From positions 5,907,501-5,971,500 of the forward strand of contig QCXZ01000042.1 of the NCBI GenBank assembly GCA_025024175.1: a stretch of 64,000 nucleotides of DNA. The letters run 5' to 3'. The notes under the pieces were generated by a model that saw only the letters and a list, made by a program, of their open reading frames with translations, was not told the origin of the DNA and searched no databases. Source of the stretch: Rhyzopertha dominica (taxonomy: Eukaryota > Arthropoda > Insecta > Coleoptera > Bostrichidae). Positions 45,120 to 57,953 of this stretch are shown here, in pieces (the stretch's first letter is position 1; each line of letters opens with the position of its first letter). The position numbers and the translations under genes are program-made.

Positions 45120-45290
45120 GATTAATGTGCGTATATCAAAATTCAAACACTGCGCAAAAAAAGGTTGCCAAAATTCACGGTGCGTTGCAAGAAGCTTGCC
45201 AGGAGTTGTGCGTGGATAGTTCTAGAGTAACTTGATGGAGTAAGCGTCCCAGAGCGTTGGACCTAGGCCGTTCATAAGTACAGACCGGCA
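45120..45290 (+). pseudogene. Possible mariner-like transposase N-terminus
   Basis: Across two frames: YIKIQTLRKKVAKIHGALQE, then ACQELCVDSSRVT, stop, WSKR. This resembles the I-x-F...GK-x-x-x-EIH...L-x-x-x-x-G...S...V-x-x-W-x-x-RF start of mariner-family helix-turn-helix domains. No catalytic region follows. The call is tentative. Confidence 0.3.
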
Positions 45291-45399
45291 GGCGGTGAAT
45301 GTGACGTCACAAGACCGGACCCATTTTCTGCAGTGGCTGCGTGCAGCACTTTACTTCGCTCTGCCTAAAATACAATCAGCGAATAATTCAAGCTTATCT

Positions 45400-47050
45400 T
45401 CACTAAGCGAGGCAATTCCTTACATAGTATGTCTAGCATTGCCTTAAGAAGAATTGTTTAAGCAGCGATTTAATAAATAGACGTAACATTGCTTAACGTT
45501 TCAAGAAAAACATGACCTGATTTGTCTCTTTTCGTACGGAGAAAAACGGACGGGATATCAATTTGCATTCGATTTATTGTAGAGTACAAAACTATCAACA
45601 TTAGTTATCAGTAAATAAGGCCTAAGCTTGAATCTATTTATGACGTTAAACGTTTAAACGGTCTAGCGATCGCACAAAATCCTTGATAATAATAATTGTG
45701 CAGATGCAAAGTTGTAAATAATTTGTAGTTACCTATGTCATAACAAATCAGACTATTATAAAGAACGTGTAATTCATGAATTTACCCATCCAAAATTAAA
45801 ATCCGGTGTGTGTACCTCACATGTAAAGCAAATTAAGCAACTAACATCATAGAGATTGCTTCAAATTAACCGTGTTTTATTCGGACAGATGTTTAAATGA
45901 ATAAATACAATAGATAGGTACAATCCAAGATCTCGAGCTAAAATGCTCAAGTACAAAAACTATTATAACCATCATACCAATTTCCGACCTTAGTTGATAG
46001 TACCACTCTTGATTTACTGGTTAAAGAGCTCGTACCGAAATAGTGACATAGTGACATAAATCGTATGTCAAAGTGAATCCAACCCATCAGTTGTTTAATT
46101 TGGAAGCATATAACAGTACGTATTATGGTACATAAATACCTATATTATCGGATCAATGTAGATAATGTAACAGACAAGTGAAATTAAAAAAAAACGGTTA
46201 TATAATAATTAAATATATATTCTGAATAAAAACAGGTACATATAAATAGACTTGTCATAGCCCATACATTTAAGAAAACGAAAATAAAATGCAAAGCACA
46301 AAAACGTAACTAGTAATATTAAAAAAGATTAAAAACGCCATTTTCGACGAAAATCTAGCACATTTCACTTGTATCGTCCGGATGTATTTTATTTATTTCT
46401 TATGTTTAGAAAGCAAAATAATAAATACATGTTAATCATCGATAGACTAAGACATTCGACGATCCTGATCCGTTAAGTTATGAGGCAGACATCCAGACGG
46501 ACAAAGTGCAGACAGTAGCGTCTTTGAAATATGGGCTAAAATGAAACACAAATGCATAAATGTTGATATTTTGGAAAAGATAGTTATTTAGAAAGGATGT
46601 GGATATTTATAAAAGTTTCTTAACATTTTCACTTTGTACTCTATGTATATGGGTACCCCAATGCTTTTTACACCTAAGAATTTGTTTTTATTTCTTCAGT
46701 AGAGTCACTGAAATAAAATTTGGTATCGAGATTCGAGGCAACATAAAGACCAAAGCTAAATACGGGCTACTTATTTTAAATTATATTGATGTTACTAAGG
46801 AAATGATAAATTTAAGAAAGAACATTCTACAAGCGAGGCATTTTGGCATGTATATTTTAATTATTCATTATTCACATGACTTATATTGACTTGTAAAGCT
46901 AGCAGTTGCCCAATGTTCCACACTTTATAAAAAATATAAGAAAGCTTTAATAAACACTTGATAGATTAGCTATACTTTTTTATCTTTTGATGCCTACGAA
47001 CGTGTCCTAAATTCGTCATTTTTAATAATAAGCCAGGGAAACATCAAAAG
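45400..47050. other. No recognised feature
   Basis: AT-rich. A plus frame at 46599-46889 is open for 96 codons, with a hydrophobic start, but has no family motif. Confidence 0.3.
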
Positions 47051-47099
47051 TTTTTATTGTGATACAGAGTATAAAGCAATTAAGTGTAGAACAGTGCTC

Positions 47100-47720
47100 A
47101 ATGAGCGGTATCAGCAGTTTCCTACTATTCTCTCGTAATAAGTGCACATGGCTACTAAAAGAGTGTATGGCAGTTCTGTGCGAAGTGGACCGATTTTGTG
47201 ACGTAGGCGTCGAGAGAGATAGCGCTACATGCCGGCCTGTTGTAATGAACGGCCTAGGTTGGACTAGTGTTAAAGACGACCACAGAAGTTGGAGACCTCA
47301 TACTGCTACCGACAACACTTTTGCTGCCATTGTGGCTACAATAATAGAAGACCGCATGGACAAACCAGCAATAAACAAATACCAAAAGACAAATGTATTT
47401 GTCTTCTTTGTAGAAAATTAAAATGCACGATTCCAAAAGTGTAGACGAGATATGAAAGACAGCGATAACGCTTAATCGCATAAAGCAGTGTCAGTCAAAG
47501 GAGTTTGCGAGAAGAACTGCTTGGAAATTATCACACATCCCCTGCCCTGACGTGAGTCCTCCAGATTTCGTTCTGTTCCTCCAGTGGAAAAAAGTTCGTG
47601 AAGTCCGATTTATTGACTTTGAAGGATAAAAGCCCTGCAACAGCATATGCGTTCGAACTGCTGAAACAATTTTGACATGACCCTAGTATGTATGTACCAA
47701 TCTTGCTTGTTAAATTTCTC
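47100..47720 (+). pseudogene. Mariner-like transposase with internal deletion
   Basis: The N-terminal part reads GWTSVKDDHRSWRPHTATDN, then TFAAIVATIIEDR (47260-47360). This is the S-V-x-DD-x-RSGRP-x-T-x-T-x-x-x-x-x-x-V-x-x-x-I-x-x-DRR linker between the two helix-turn-helix units. About 150 nt further on, AWKLSHIPCPDVSPPDFVLF (47518-47580) is the HPPYSPDLAPSDFHLF block carrying the last catalytic Asp. The intervening ~180 residues of catalytic domain are absent. This copy is an internally deleted derivative. Confidence 0.55.
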
Positions 47721-47759
47721 GCAGTTTACGCTAATAAATTATCGTCATAACTAATACAT

Positions 47760-50700
47760 GCTAATTAGTTACATCACATATAAGACACACGTTAAAGTTC
47801 GAACGACATCGCGACATGTTTGAAAAGTGTCGGGACGTGCCAATTTTGCCAACAAATTATTTTGCATTACTATAAGGAAGAATGCCTAAACGGTTTATAA
47901 AACTAATTGTACATGTACAAATTAATAGCACCAATAAACAAGTCAAGACTGACAAGGTTGCCGTAATTAATTAGTTAATAATGAAGCTGCACGAAATAAT
48001 ATTTAAATAAAGGTAAACAGTGTTGATGGGTGAGGTGACTACAAAACTTACAAAATTTAACTTAATTTTCAAAATATGATAATTAACAAAAAAAATTTTT
48101 GGACACCCAATATTCTATTTTTAAAGAGTTTAAAAAGACCTACGATTTCATATATAACTTAAGGTTGTACCTAAAAAAAAGCGAAAATACGAGCCTGGGG
48201 AGTTTTAAGTGGCGGACCCTGTATATTTAATTGTATTTTTTGACCCAGAATAGCCTGAAGAAAATATTTATTCATATTAGAAGAAGCAGAATGATGGAAA
48301 ATTTAGCACATTTACACTAGGTAACCACAAATTATTCGATTTTATCATTATATTTAAAAGTTTGAATTTCCTATTGGAATTTATTCAAAGACTTCATCCC
48401 TTTCTGAGAAAGAAAGCACTATTACCCCAATTTGAATTAACACACTGGCTGAAACAAACCACACACGTGCAAATGCGTCTCGTCCTGTTTCGCTTATCCA
48501 GCATAATGGTTGGATAAGCCCAACAAACACATTAACGCCAAATTGAAATGACATGTGCATTTCCGCTGGGAAATTTTCCGACCAACTTTTCCCCAACCCC
48601 TACAAACTTCGAACGTATCCCAAATGTACCCTTCCATGACCAACAGGTAGGACCGTACTGCACAATTTATCACTAATTACGAACGACAGCTGCCGTCCAT
48701 GTTGCCAAATTAATAATTGATTACGATACGTTTATCATTTGTTGGATGGAGCTGTTAAATTTGTAGCTTGACACTAATTTCTATTAGAGTCAAAGGTTAA
48801 GTGGAAACAATTGTTAAAGGAATTGCATTATAAATTTATGGCGGTGTGAAAGTGTAAACAAATAAGGTGTCAATGTAAGAGCTATAAAACGTATGTACAA
48901 ACTTGGGTGTCCTTCTATCCTAACATAATTTTTAAAGCATTAAAAGCATTTAATTGTTGCCATTTCTATTTCATTGTAAACTAGTGAAGAAATTATCTAG
49001 CAGCTACCGCATACTGCTTATGTTGCGTTTATAATATAATAAAAAAGATTGACTTATTATTTTAAAGCACCAAATAATAAAACTTGCTTATATTTTATTA
49101 TCACTCCATAATCTTTTCTCGATTTTGTCAGCTTGATATTAGTATTATTACAACCTACACAAGACGCTTGTTACGTCTACTGAAAAATTTACGTTCACCA
49201 AGCCATAAAACTTTTGGTTGGCAAGATGATAATCACCCCTAAGGTTATCAGCAAGACATCAATAGGTTGATGTTTAACACACTTATACTTTAAAGACCTA
49301 TTAGTGTGTAATCCACATAATTAAAACCTAAAATGCTTTAAATATCGCATTTTATCATTTTATTTTATAAATAGAAAATTGCTGTAATTTGTATAGAACT
49401 TTTAGTATCTGTCAACGATGATCATTTGACGATGATCTTTTCTATTCATAAAATCATTTCTTAACAGGTACCCATCTTTTAGGAGGAGCAATATCATACA
49501 AATTTAATCACACATGACAACGATTTATTTATCTGATAATTCATACATATTTTGTAGAAGGTGTTCCACACCAGCGTATTTCACCACATAGATAAAAATG
49601 TTTGTTTGGATTTATAAAAACAATTTGTTTGACTTACATTTATTAATTAGTTACTAGTATTATAAATAATCCATTATTTATTCAGTACATTTGTAATACT
49701 ATAATGAAACACGTTTATCACGCTATAAGAACCAGCAGGTTTGTAGTTTTGCTTTAAATTAAAATAAGTATGTTACTTTCCGTCTGCACTATACTCCTAG
49801 ATATAAGTAGCAATATTTGCTCTTATCAAGGGACTTGTTAAGGTTAGACCGATTTAAATCAGATTTTTTTTACTAAACCAATTACAATTTTGAGGAAATG
49901 TATTGAGTGACAAATTACATTTTTAATAAAGACAAGAAACAACTTTTATACGCACTATAAAAAACAGGTAGCCATAGGGATATTCTTACATAAAATACAT
50001 AACATTGTCGGTTGTTCTGCAGTGCAATTTTATTTTAATTCTACCTGCTCATATTTATTACAAACAAAACTAAAATCGTTAAAAATGGGCATGAAAGTTG
50101 TCATTAAAAATTTCTGCAATCTGTATAGTGAAAAATTGTACATTTCTACTTCGTTTAGCGTTATTATTTAATTCAGCTTTCGAAATCTTTCTCATTGTTG
50201 TTGTATTTCTCTTCAGTGATTGCTGTGATATACATACACATTACAAACTAGGCAAATTGATATAAGGATAACTTGACTTTTTCAGTAAAACAGTAGCAAT
50301 ATTTCTAAGTGGCTAGATGCAGAATTAAAACTCCTTTCATGTGATATAAGGTTGTATAAATTGCGCCTATGGTTTTCGAGATGTTTTCCAAAGCAGACAA
50401 ATTTATTTATATAGGACACAATGTTGACAGATGATATAGAAAATTGTATTTTGAACAGTAAAGAAGGTACAGAAAGAACATGATTAGGTAGGGCATCGAG
50501 ACTAATCTAAAATCTCCCCCCCCCCCCCAACCATGTTAACTTTGGANCACATTGAAAAATGACCTTTTGTAGAGGTAATACGTTTTTCTAAAAATTCCAA
50601 ATGACACCACAGTTACAATCAATTCGAAAATCTTAAATAGCATTGAAGTGTAACAAATAATTCCCTTGCTATTTAAGAATTTCAAGTTCATAGTGACTTG

Positions 50701-50915
50701 TGGGGAAGGGCTTGGGCCGTGCAGATATGCTGAACTAGGAGTTTTTGCAGTGTAAATGTACATATATGATTAGTGACGTCACTCTTACTAGGCTTTACCG
50801 TGTTGCTTCGATTAAGTTTTCTTCTCGGCATTTTTCGACTGTAATACTACCACCACTCGATAATTCGGGTAATTACATGATAAGAATAAACTCGAAATAC
50901 CCAAACATCATCAGG
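47760..50915. other. Mostly featureless AT-rich DNA
   Basis: 48205-48230 carries GGAGTTTTAAGTGGCGGACC then CTGTATAT, resembling the outer end of a Tc1/mariner-type MITE, but no partner end is found. 48360-48760 is a less AT-rich, unique-looking island. A 13-base C run at 50516-50528 sits beside an ambiguous base at 50547. No genes. Confidence 0.3.
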
Positions 50916-50919
50916 AACC

Positions 50920-51400
50920 ACGTGTGATTGGCAACGCCGCCTGTAATGTGCCGTAATCAGCGACACCGCGTTATCGCCGTTGTTTTATGGGCTAATCCAT
51001 CGCGAGCGGCGCTACCGTGTACATCAATCAATAAATCATGATTAATGTAGGGATTAAACAATCTTTAATGAATGTCCAGTGCGGCCTTAATAACACCAAA
51101 TTGGTCACACCGTACTCGGCTCGAATGTTTATTTGCCCAGACGTCTCCAGACGCAAAACCATTCATCGACGATTAATCATATCGATTGTGACGATATCCC
51201 GGCAAGTATGGCAATAATAATTAATAATTATAGCGCTGGCCGGTGTGATTTATCATCAGGTAACTCCTGAATATCTTCGGCTAATTGATTAATCTATGAA
51301 GTCTTTCAGCAGCTATCCTTCGCATCAGTAGCTGATTCCAATTAGTGGGAGATTGATTGAAAATGTAGTGAGAACTTGCACTCCTATTACTAAACTGGAG
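50920..51400. other. Homeodomain-core-rich unique island
   Basis: The clearest cluster of TAAT/ATTA cores in non-repetitive sequence: AATAAATCATGATTAATGTAG, CGACGATTAATCATATCGAT (51170s) and AATAATAATTAATAATTATA near 51212. They are embedded in CG-bearing DNA (CGCGAGCGGCGCTACCG) with no coding frame. The composition resembles insect developmental enhancers. Confidence 0.35.
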
Positions 51401-51889
51401 AATTGCATAGTAGTGCACATTTCAGACGACTGATGACAAATACCTGCCTTCATTGTCTGCCCTTAAAGACCTTTGAAAAGGGGTGCTCGAAGAAACATAA
51501 CTATTTAAATGGATAATTTTATACACATCTCTTTTTAATAGTTTACTTACTTGATCCTAATATTACTACACACCAAAATTTATTTATTCAAATACAAATG
51601 CGATTATTACCGGGTGTAATTGATATATAATAGCTTATTATCGCTGACAATATATATCCTACTTGATTACGTTTAAGAGTACTTCATTTTCTGCCTGAAA
51701 CCTGATGCTGACATTCACTGACTGATAAAATATAATATATAATATAAGATATCTCCAACTATATTTCTAATGGAGTCACAGAAAGCAAGGTTACTTTCAC
51801 GTTTCACGATTGCACCTTTTTTAACGCATATTATTAAATACTGTCTCTTAAACGTCGAATTGCCTAACCTTTAGAAAAGGTCTATAATA

Positions 51890-53120
51890 CATCCCATTTC
51901 CAAAATTGACATCTTTTAAAGACTTGCGACCTATAAGTATTCAACCTGTTTTATCAAACATTTTAGATCTACAAGTTTGGCACTACTTAGACAAATGTCC
52001 ATGTCTTTCCGGAGCTGCAAATGGGTTTTCGTAACTGTAATGCTGCCCTCTCACACAGTAGATGATATATCTACTTACTGCAGCAGATAAAGGCTCAAAA
52101 TTCTGCTATCAATTTTAACGTATATAGGTCTTTATCCAGTTGCATTAACCATGCTCAAAAGCTATCTCACAAGCCGATGGCGAACAGTACTGCTCTCGAA
52201 TGAAGTCTGATACCGTACGTGTGATGCTGGTGTACCGCAAGGGTCGATTCTGGGACCACTTCTGTTCACCTTATACACGTCCGAAATGTGTAAAGTTTTT
52301 GTCTGCTGTAATTTCCACTCTAATGCAGATAACACTCAGGTTTATTTATCGTATTTTCCGGAAGACATTTCTCAAGCAAATGCAACAGTCAATGAGGAAC
52401 TAGATAGACTAATGAAATTCTCTGAAAACACAACTTAAAAATTAACCCAATCAAGTCCAACGCAATGCTATGCAATGATAAAATTTGTTGAACTCTGAAA
52501 ATATATATAAATATAACCTGCTGGGACTGATGGCAGATTGTGATCTACGGTTTAGAAGCCGTATTGATAGATGTATTCAAAGAGCACTTTGTAGCTAAAA
52601 CACCAATTTATAATATTCGTCGTATCTTAAACAAGCATACTAAAATTGTACTGTATGAATCCCTGGTGTTGTCAAAGTTCAATTACTGTGACACGGTGTG
52701 TGGCAGCTGCATTGAAAGTACTTTTAAAAGACGAATACAGGGAGTACAGACTCTGACTGTTTCAAACAAGCTCAGAAAACTGGCTGGTTGGATATGAAAT
52801 ATAAACGTTATCTTGATTTCGCTGTTTTGATTCATAAAATCATACGAACCAAACACCACCAAATTTACATAAAAAGATAATATTTAGAACAGGCGTACAT
52901 AATGTCAATCAAGAAATAGGGGCATAATTAGTCCTATACACTCTACATCATTGTTCAAGCGTTCGTTCTCATAATATGCATCTAAAATTTATAATAATAT
53001 ATCGGCGAAATTTAAACAATTGTCTATTTCACAGTTTAATAAGCGAATCATGCAGTGGATCACCTCGAAATAATTACGTATCTCGAACTCACTTAGCACA
53101 CTTTTTTGACAAGTGGTTTT
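51890..53120 (+). pseudogene. LINE reverse transcriptase, decayed
   Basis: RT fingers: LTSFKDLRPISIQPVLSNIL at 51908-51968, then a degraded NGFRNCNAAL. Motif B: AGVPQGSILGPLLFTLYTSE across the frame at 52216-52285. Motif C: the ADD region has become NADNTQVYLSYFPEDIS near 52325-52370. Next, ANATVNEELDRLMKF. The thumb/post-RT block at 52540-52797 contains RILNKHTKIVLYESLVLSKF, then NYCDTVCGSC and RIQGVQ. Near 52945-53090 HNMHLKFIII then YVSRTHLAHFFDKW echoes the RT polyprotein end. Many frameshifts. Jockey/CR1-type, like 19930-21850. Confidence 0.78.
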
Positions 53121-54335
53121 TCTAGTGCCTTTATTTTTCGCACTGTATTTTATCACCTTTCTAAAAATATTGTTATGTCCTACTTCTGCATTAATTCGTC
53201 AACAAACTCGTTCACATTTCCCATAAACTTATGATCAATCTTATTCCTGCTGCAATTCCATGTTCAATCAATTCTATAAATTTTTGAATGGTTTCATTTC
53301 GTTTTGCATATTTTGTATATTTTTCTGGTGGAAGACAGCGAAACAGCCTTGGTTACAACAGATTTGGAAGACCAGGAAAGGGGAAGGGATAATGGGTAAA
53401 TATAGTCAAGAAACAAGAAACAATAAAAACAGTGTGGGGTTGATTGATTAATCTATAATAATAGAGCATACCATAATAATCGCAACACAATAATCATTAG
53501 CATGAGTGATACAGAAATATACAAAAAAGATGGGAAGAAGACCGGTAGCTTAAGAGAGAGGTAACTAATAAAAAACAATCAGCCAGAAAAGGATGAAGAA
53601 AAGCATGGAACACGAGAAAAACTTGTCATGCAGAGAGAAAGTAAGAGCTACAAAAGTCTGAAAACCTTAGATAAGTGTTCAACTAATTCATTAAGTGAAC
53701 GATTCTTAACACAGAAGGCGTTGTGTAAATTCCTTAAATTACGGGTATCGAAGAGACAAGATTATGACAAATTTTGCGATAAATACCTACAAAATACCAA
53801 AACGCAAACCCAGCGACATTAGATACCTATAACAAAAATAGTGCACATTCGCAAAACTGTGACTCACTGAAATTGCTGGTAATTTATGAATAATTTGCTT
53901 TACCAGAGGAAGCACGATTACCTAATTCTAAAAAATCAAAGCGAAAATTCCAGGGTATAATCCATGAAACGATAATATGCTTATCTGGTTTTCTACCATA
54001 TAACTTCAAAGAAATCTTCATTCAAATACTTAACGGTATTGAAAATGATATGCAAGCGAATTTCAAGAAAAACTATCAATCGATACGTCTAATATCCTTT
54101 CAAAATCCCGCTGATCTAATGCATACAATCAATAAGTAATTAGTCCACTTCATGCATCCTAATAAACTATTATTTCTTCGAAACCAAATGCGCATTTCGG
54201 GCATCAGTATGCAAAGTGCGTCAGTTAAAAGTGGTGATGCCAGCAAGGTTAACTAATTAGTTAGGTATGCGACAAGAGAAGCGCGTTAATATACTTCGAC
54301 AACAAGGCGTATGTCGTACATAGGTAATTGTATTT
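53121..54335. other. No recognised feature
   Basis: Frames at 53260-53451 and 53628-53822 are open for about 63 codons and basic, with no known motif. Nothing else is recognised. Confidence 0.3.
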
Positions 54336-54345
54336 ACTCATTCGT

Positions 54346-54705
54346 TTAACAAAAATCCCTACGAGGTGTTAGCAATGTTGTAAATGAGGCGATCCTCAGT
54401 TTTAACGGAAAGGCATCTTTGGATCGCCTGAATCGCTTCACTATTACTTTGCATTTTTTCCCAAGTTGACCAAAGACAAGATAATCACTTGGGGCGAGGT
54501 CGAAGGAATATGGAGGGTGTCGTAGAGTTTCAAACTTCAAATCTTGAGAGGTCGAAGTATTTGCACGCGCAATATATCGCCGCGGGTTGTTATGTCGCAA
54601 AACTCCTCGCCTTTTGGTTCTGATGGTTGGATTGATACGGTTCTTCTGAGAAGTTCTGAGAACGTGACATTTGTACCAGTGACCCCAAGTAAGGCAAGAA
54701 GTCAT
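54346..54705 (-). pseudogene. Mariner transposase catalytic fragment
   Basis: An open 119-codon minus frame reads KRRGVLRHNNPRRYIARANT, then SQDLKFETLRHPPYSFDLAP, SDYLVFGQLGKK and RFRRSKDAF. This matches the mariner KRRGVLL-HHDNARPHTA...LKFE-LRHPPYSPDLAPSDYH-FG-LK...RF-SDE block. The second catalytic Asp (HHDNA) is Asn in RHNNP, while the last Asp in APSD is kept. N-terminal domains are missing. It lies next to a 145-bp tandem duplication. Confidence 0.8.
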
Positions 54706-54770
54706 CCAAAATTACTCCATTTGCAAATTGACCCCGTTTTTAAATTTGTTACTTCATTTATACACATTAA

Positions 54771-55015
54771 TTTCCATATTGCAGCTTCATTCTATTATGT
54801 AAATCAATGGGTCTTGTGCCTTAATTGAACAACAGAACGCTGTTCCAGTGACGTGTGTTATATGAATGTGAGACTATGAATTTTGGTTGCTTCTTTTAAA
54901 GATATTGGTAATTAATTTCCATATTGTAGCTGCATTCTATTATGAATATTAATGGGTCTTGTGCCCAGTGACGTTGCCATCTTTAAATAGTTATATCAGT
55001 GCGAGACTATGATTT
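54771..55015. repeat. Diverged tandem duplication, period ~145 bp
   Basis: TTTCCATATTGCAGCTTCAT at 54771 recurs as TTTCCATATTGTAGCTGCAT at 54916, and both are followed by ATGGGTCTTGTGCC. Further matched pairs are GTGACGTG/GTGACGTT and GAGACTATGA at both ends. Two copies with small indels. Confidence 0.7.
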
Positions 55016-55019
55016 TTTC

Positions 55020-55860
55020 CTAAAATGTGTCATTAACAGAGCCGTATGGATCTTAAAAATTAAAATTCTGCAAACTTTTAAAACAAGGTTCTATTTTTAA
55101 GGCATTTTAATGTTTTCATTTAACTCTGTTGTATATATTAGCCATATATTAGGTGGTAAATGTGCTTGCTTTATCTCAAATTTATTGCACCGGCCATCAC
55201 GCACTGACATGATGTTCTGGCGTTAAAAATAAAATCACCTTAGAATTATCGAAAATCAATATTGGCACAGCCATAAACAACAGTGGTCTTTAAATTGTAA
55301 TAAAATCATTGTAGACATTCGAAGTCGTTAAATGCTACAAGGCCACTTATTCGGAACAAATTTTATATTCATACAATTCACAAAATTTGAGCCACTCCAA
55401 CATTTTAAAGCAAATTAAGCAAACATAACCCGAAGGTTAGCTAATGCATCGATCTATGTAACTTCATAATAGGACGCATAATAATGCCATAAAAGCACTA
55501 ACGTTAGTAATATGAATTCGTACACACCTACTTAATGTAACTGACAGTTATCTACTTAAGCAAGGTCTTATGACCATATGGGAGTGATTTAGAGATAAAA
55601 TATGTCTTGTAAAGCAATTCATAGTAAAACAGATCACGACAAATCTCTTCTGAATTTAGGATTCCGTTTTTTAGCTATATACGAGTACTTCCGACGCGTT
55701 TTTATTTCAAAATCATCTATAATTTTGACATCTCATTTACTTTACTACAAAAAAAACGGGATACTTCTTAAGGTTGATAACTTGCAACATTTTCGAATAA
55801 ACTGCACTAAAAGCATCACTTACAATTGAAATGAATATTCATTGTTTTAATACGTTGAGA
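55020..55860. other. No recognised feature
   Basis: AT-rich. The plus frame 55602-55829 lacks known motifs. Confidence 0.3.
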
Positions 55861-55869
55861 ACTGATTGA

Positions 55870-56430
55870 GAACTGAAACTGCCGTCGACGATAAAAGCTA
55901 GTAATTTCAGTAAACGTCTTTAAACAGCTGAAATCAAGTCAGTATGGATCTTGTAGACGAGGGACAAGCATACACCAATTTAGATCCTATTAGCCAGTAG
56001 GTAATAAAATTGTAACGATTTAGCGTTTTTTAAGTCACGACAGTTTCTGTATATGACGCCTATTAGTTAAAAGCATCTTTAACTGTTTCGGATATTTGGA
56101 TATTGAATGTAAATTTCTCATCAATACTTATACCAGGATCTCTGAAGTGAGTTACACGTTGTCATATTGTCAACACTGTACTGATAACAGATGGAAAAAA
56201 AAGCTTACAATCTCTTGATCGAAAGGAAGCTACATTGCAGAAAATTTAAAGACCATAGGTGTAAAGGAGTTTTCGACACTTCAGAAAATTCGCGATATCG
56301 TTGATAGAAAGTATAAAAAATAAAGGACCTAAGGTTATCCCGTGAGGGTCTTCAAAGGTCGCAACATGGGTGAGCTGTGAACTGAGTGAAGCAGAGATTT
56401 GAAAGTGTCGATCTTTTTTCTAGAAAACTG
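55870..56430 (-). pseudogene. LINE RT palm/thumb fragment
   Basis: Minus-strand reading: FEDPHGITLGPLFFILSIND, then IANFLKCRKLLYTYGL, from about 56360 to 56260. This is motif B (GVPQGSNLGPLLF-IFINDI) followed by motif C, with YADD destroyed (YTYG). Then come DPGISIDEKFTFNIQISETV and KDAFN (DLGV-x-D-x-K-L-x-F-x-x-H-I), then VIYRNCRDL and LVYKIHTDLISAV (the Y-x-x-H-x-x-x-I-E-x-VQ region). Frameshifts throughout. It continues in type the minus-strand fragments at 42166-42716 and 63447-64000. Confidence 0.73.
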
Positions 56431-56439
56431 TGTTGATGT

Positions 56440-57950
56440 AGAGGAATTAATTTATTAATCTGAGAAAATCGTCCCTCAGCATTTTGCACAAATGTATACG
56501 TCAAAGAATTGAAGTGACAACACCCTACTCTAACGTATTAAAAAACTAGTGGTTATTTAATTTGAAACTAATTTTCAGATGCATTGTGTTCGAAATGGAC
56601 ATTCAAGAGGGACATGTTTTGTATGGATCTGAATGTAGTTTTAAAATTAACAAAGGATTTTTAAAAAGCTTGATCCACAGAAAAATAATCAATACAATGA
56701 TTGGATTTACTGCTAAAAAACGAATAATGATTTCTTTGAAGAACTGAACTGAAATCGCTTTATTTTCGCGAAAAAAGCCTACTGTTACTCTATTTTGAGC
56801 GTCTTGGAATACAACGGGATTCTTACCTAGGAGAGTTATTGTTAGTTATATTAGATTATTTCCATGATTAGTGATGATGGAACTTCCTTCAGCAAATACT
56901 TAAGATCTTCATCCATAAAAAATACTATTACTTAACACAATATTTCATACGAACCCTTTCATTTCTACCGAAGTAGTCGAAATTCCGTTGTACTTCAATT
57001 ACATTCCCACTCATGCTCCTAGATAACAACTCTGCGAAATCATAACCCTGACACGCACAGATTAAACATCAGTATGTATCCCGCACGCAAATTTTCCTCC
57101 TTCCGCACAAGTAATACTTCAAAGGAGCGCATTATGCAAAAGAGGCTCCGACGGATAAGAAGCAATATCAGACTACATTAAAGGGGATCTGCCTCCAGAC
57201 GGTTCTCGTTCAGATTAGGTTTGGAGATCCGCCAAACGTAAACGCTGGATTACTTGCGGGATAGTGAGAGCAATATTGACAGATCAATGTGCCCGTATAA
57301 ATTAGAGGCGTCCTCATCCTGCGGTGAGGAAGGAAGAGAATTGTGGCGCACGAGATACTTTAAAACAAATCGGTTTGTGAAGATGTTTTATTTGGTATTG
57401 CATTCTGCTTTATATACAGATCGACCTGATTTTGATGAAGGAAAAGAATGATTATAAATAATAGTGCACTGTTGTCTATATTGAACCAGCTCCCAAATTG
57501 TACCACCAGATTTTTTTAAACTCCTTTAAACCATCTATAACCATTTATTCAATCGCGACCATTTTGAAAAATGAATCCATGATGTGACAGCCAGTGCCAT
57601 ATGTAGAGGACAGTGTGCCAATTGTTGTACTTCACTAATCGCTTATGCGTTTATTTTAAGTTTGTTCTAAACAAAGAGTTATAAGTACGTGTCTATTCCT
57701 GTAATGTTTTTCATTGCTGGGTTATGCTATTTTGCTCCGAATTTACCCAACTGAGTATGTTCTGTATTGTGTTGTGTTACAATCTTTCTAATATAAGATG
57801 GCTCTTCGATAACGACTATTGTATGTTATTGCATGAATATACCAACTTGTGTTGATAATTTGCAATTGTCAGCTTTTTTTGATAGAACTTAATGCTTTTG
57901 GTTTAATTTATCGCACTCGTTAACAATCAGTACCATATTCATGAGCAAAA
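56440..57950. other. No recognised gene
   Basis: 57040-57350 is less AT-rich and looks unique. A weak ratchet-like string CTCTCCTAG|GTAAGA occurs on the minus strand at about 56831 and is considered under rejected items. Confidence 0.3.
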
Positions 57951-57953
57951 AAG

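Noticed and set aside
48205..48230. Complete MITE ending GGCGGACCCTGTATAT
   Set aside because: No inverted partner was found within several kilobases; only one possible end.
56815..56835. Third ratchet site, CTCTCCTAG|GTAAGA on minus
   Set aside because: The pyrimidine tract is short and interrupted, and no further donor follows. Much weaker than the two reported sites.
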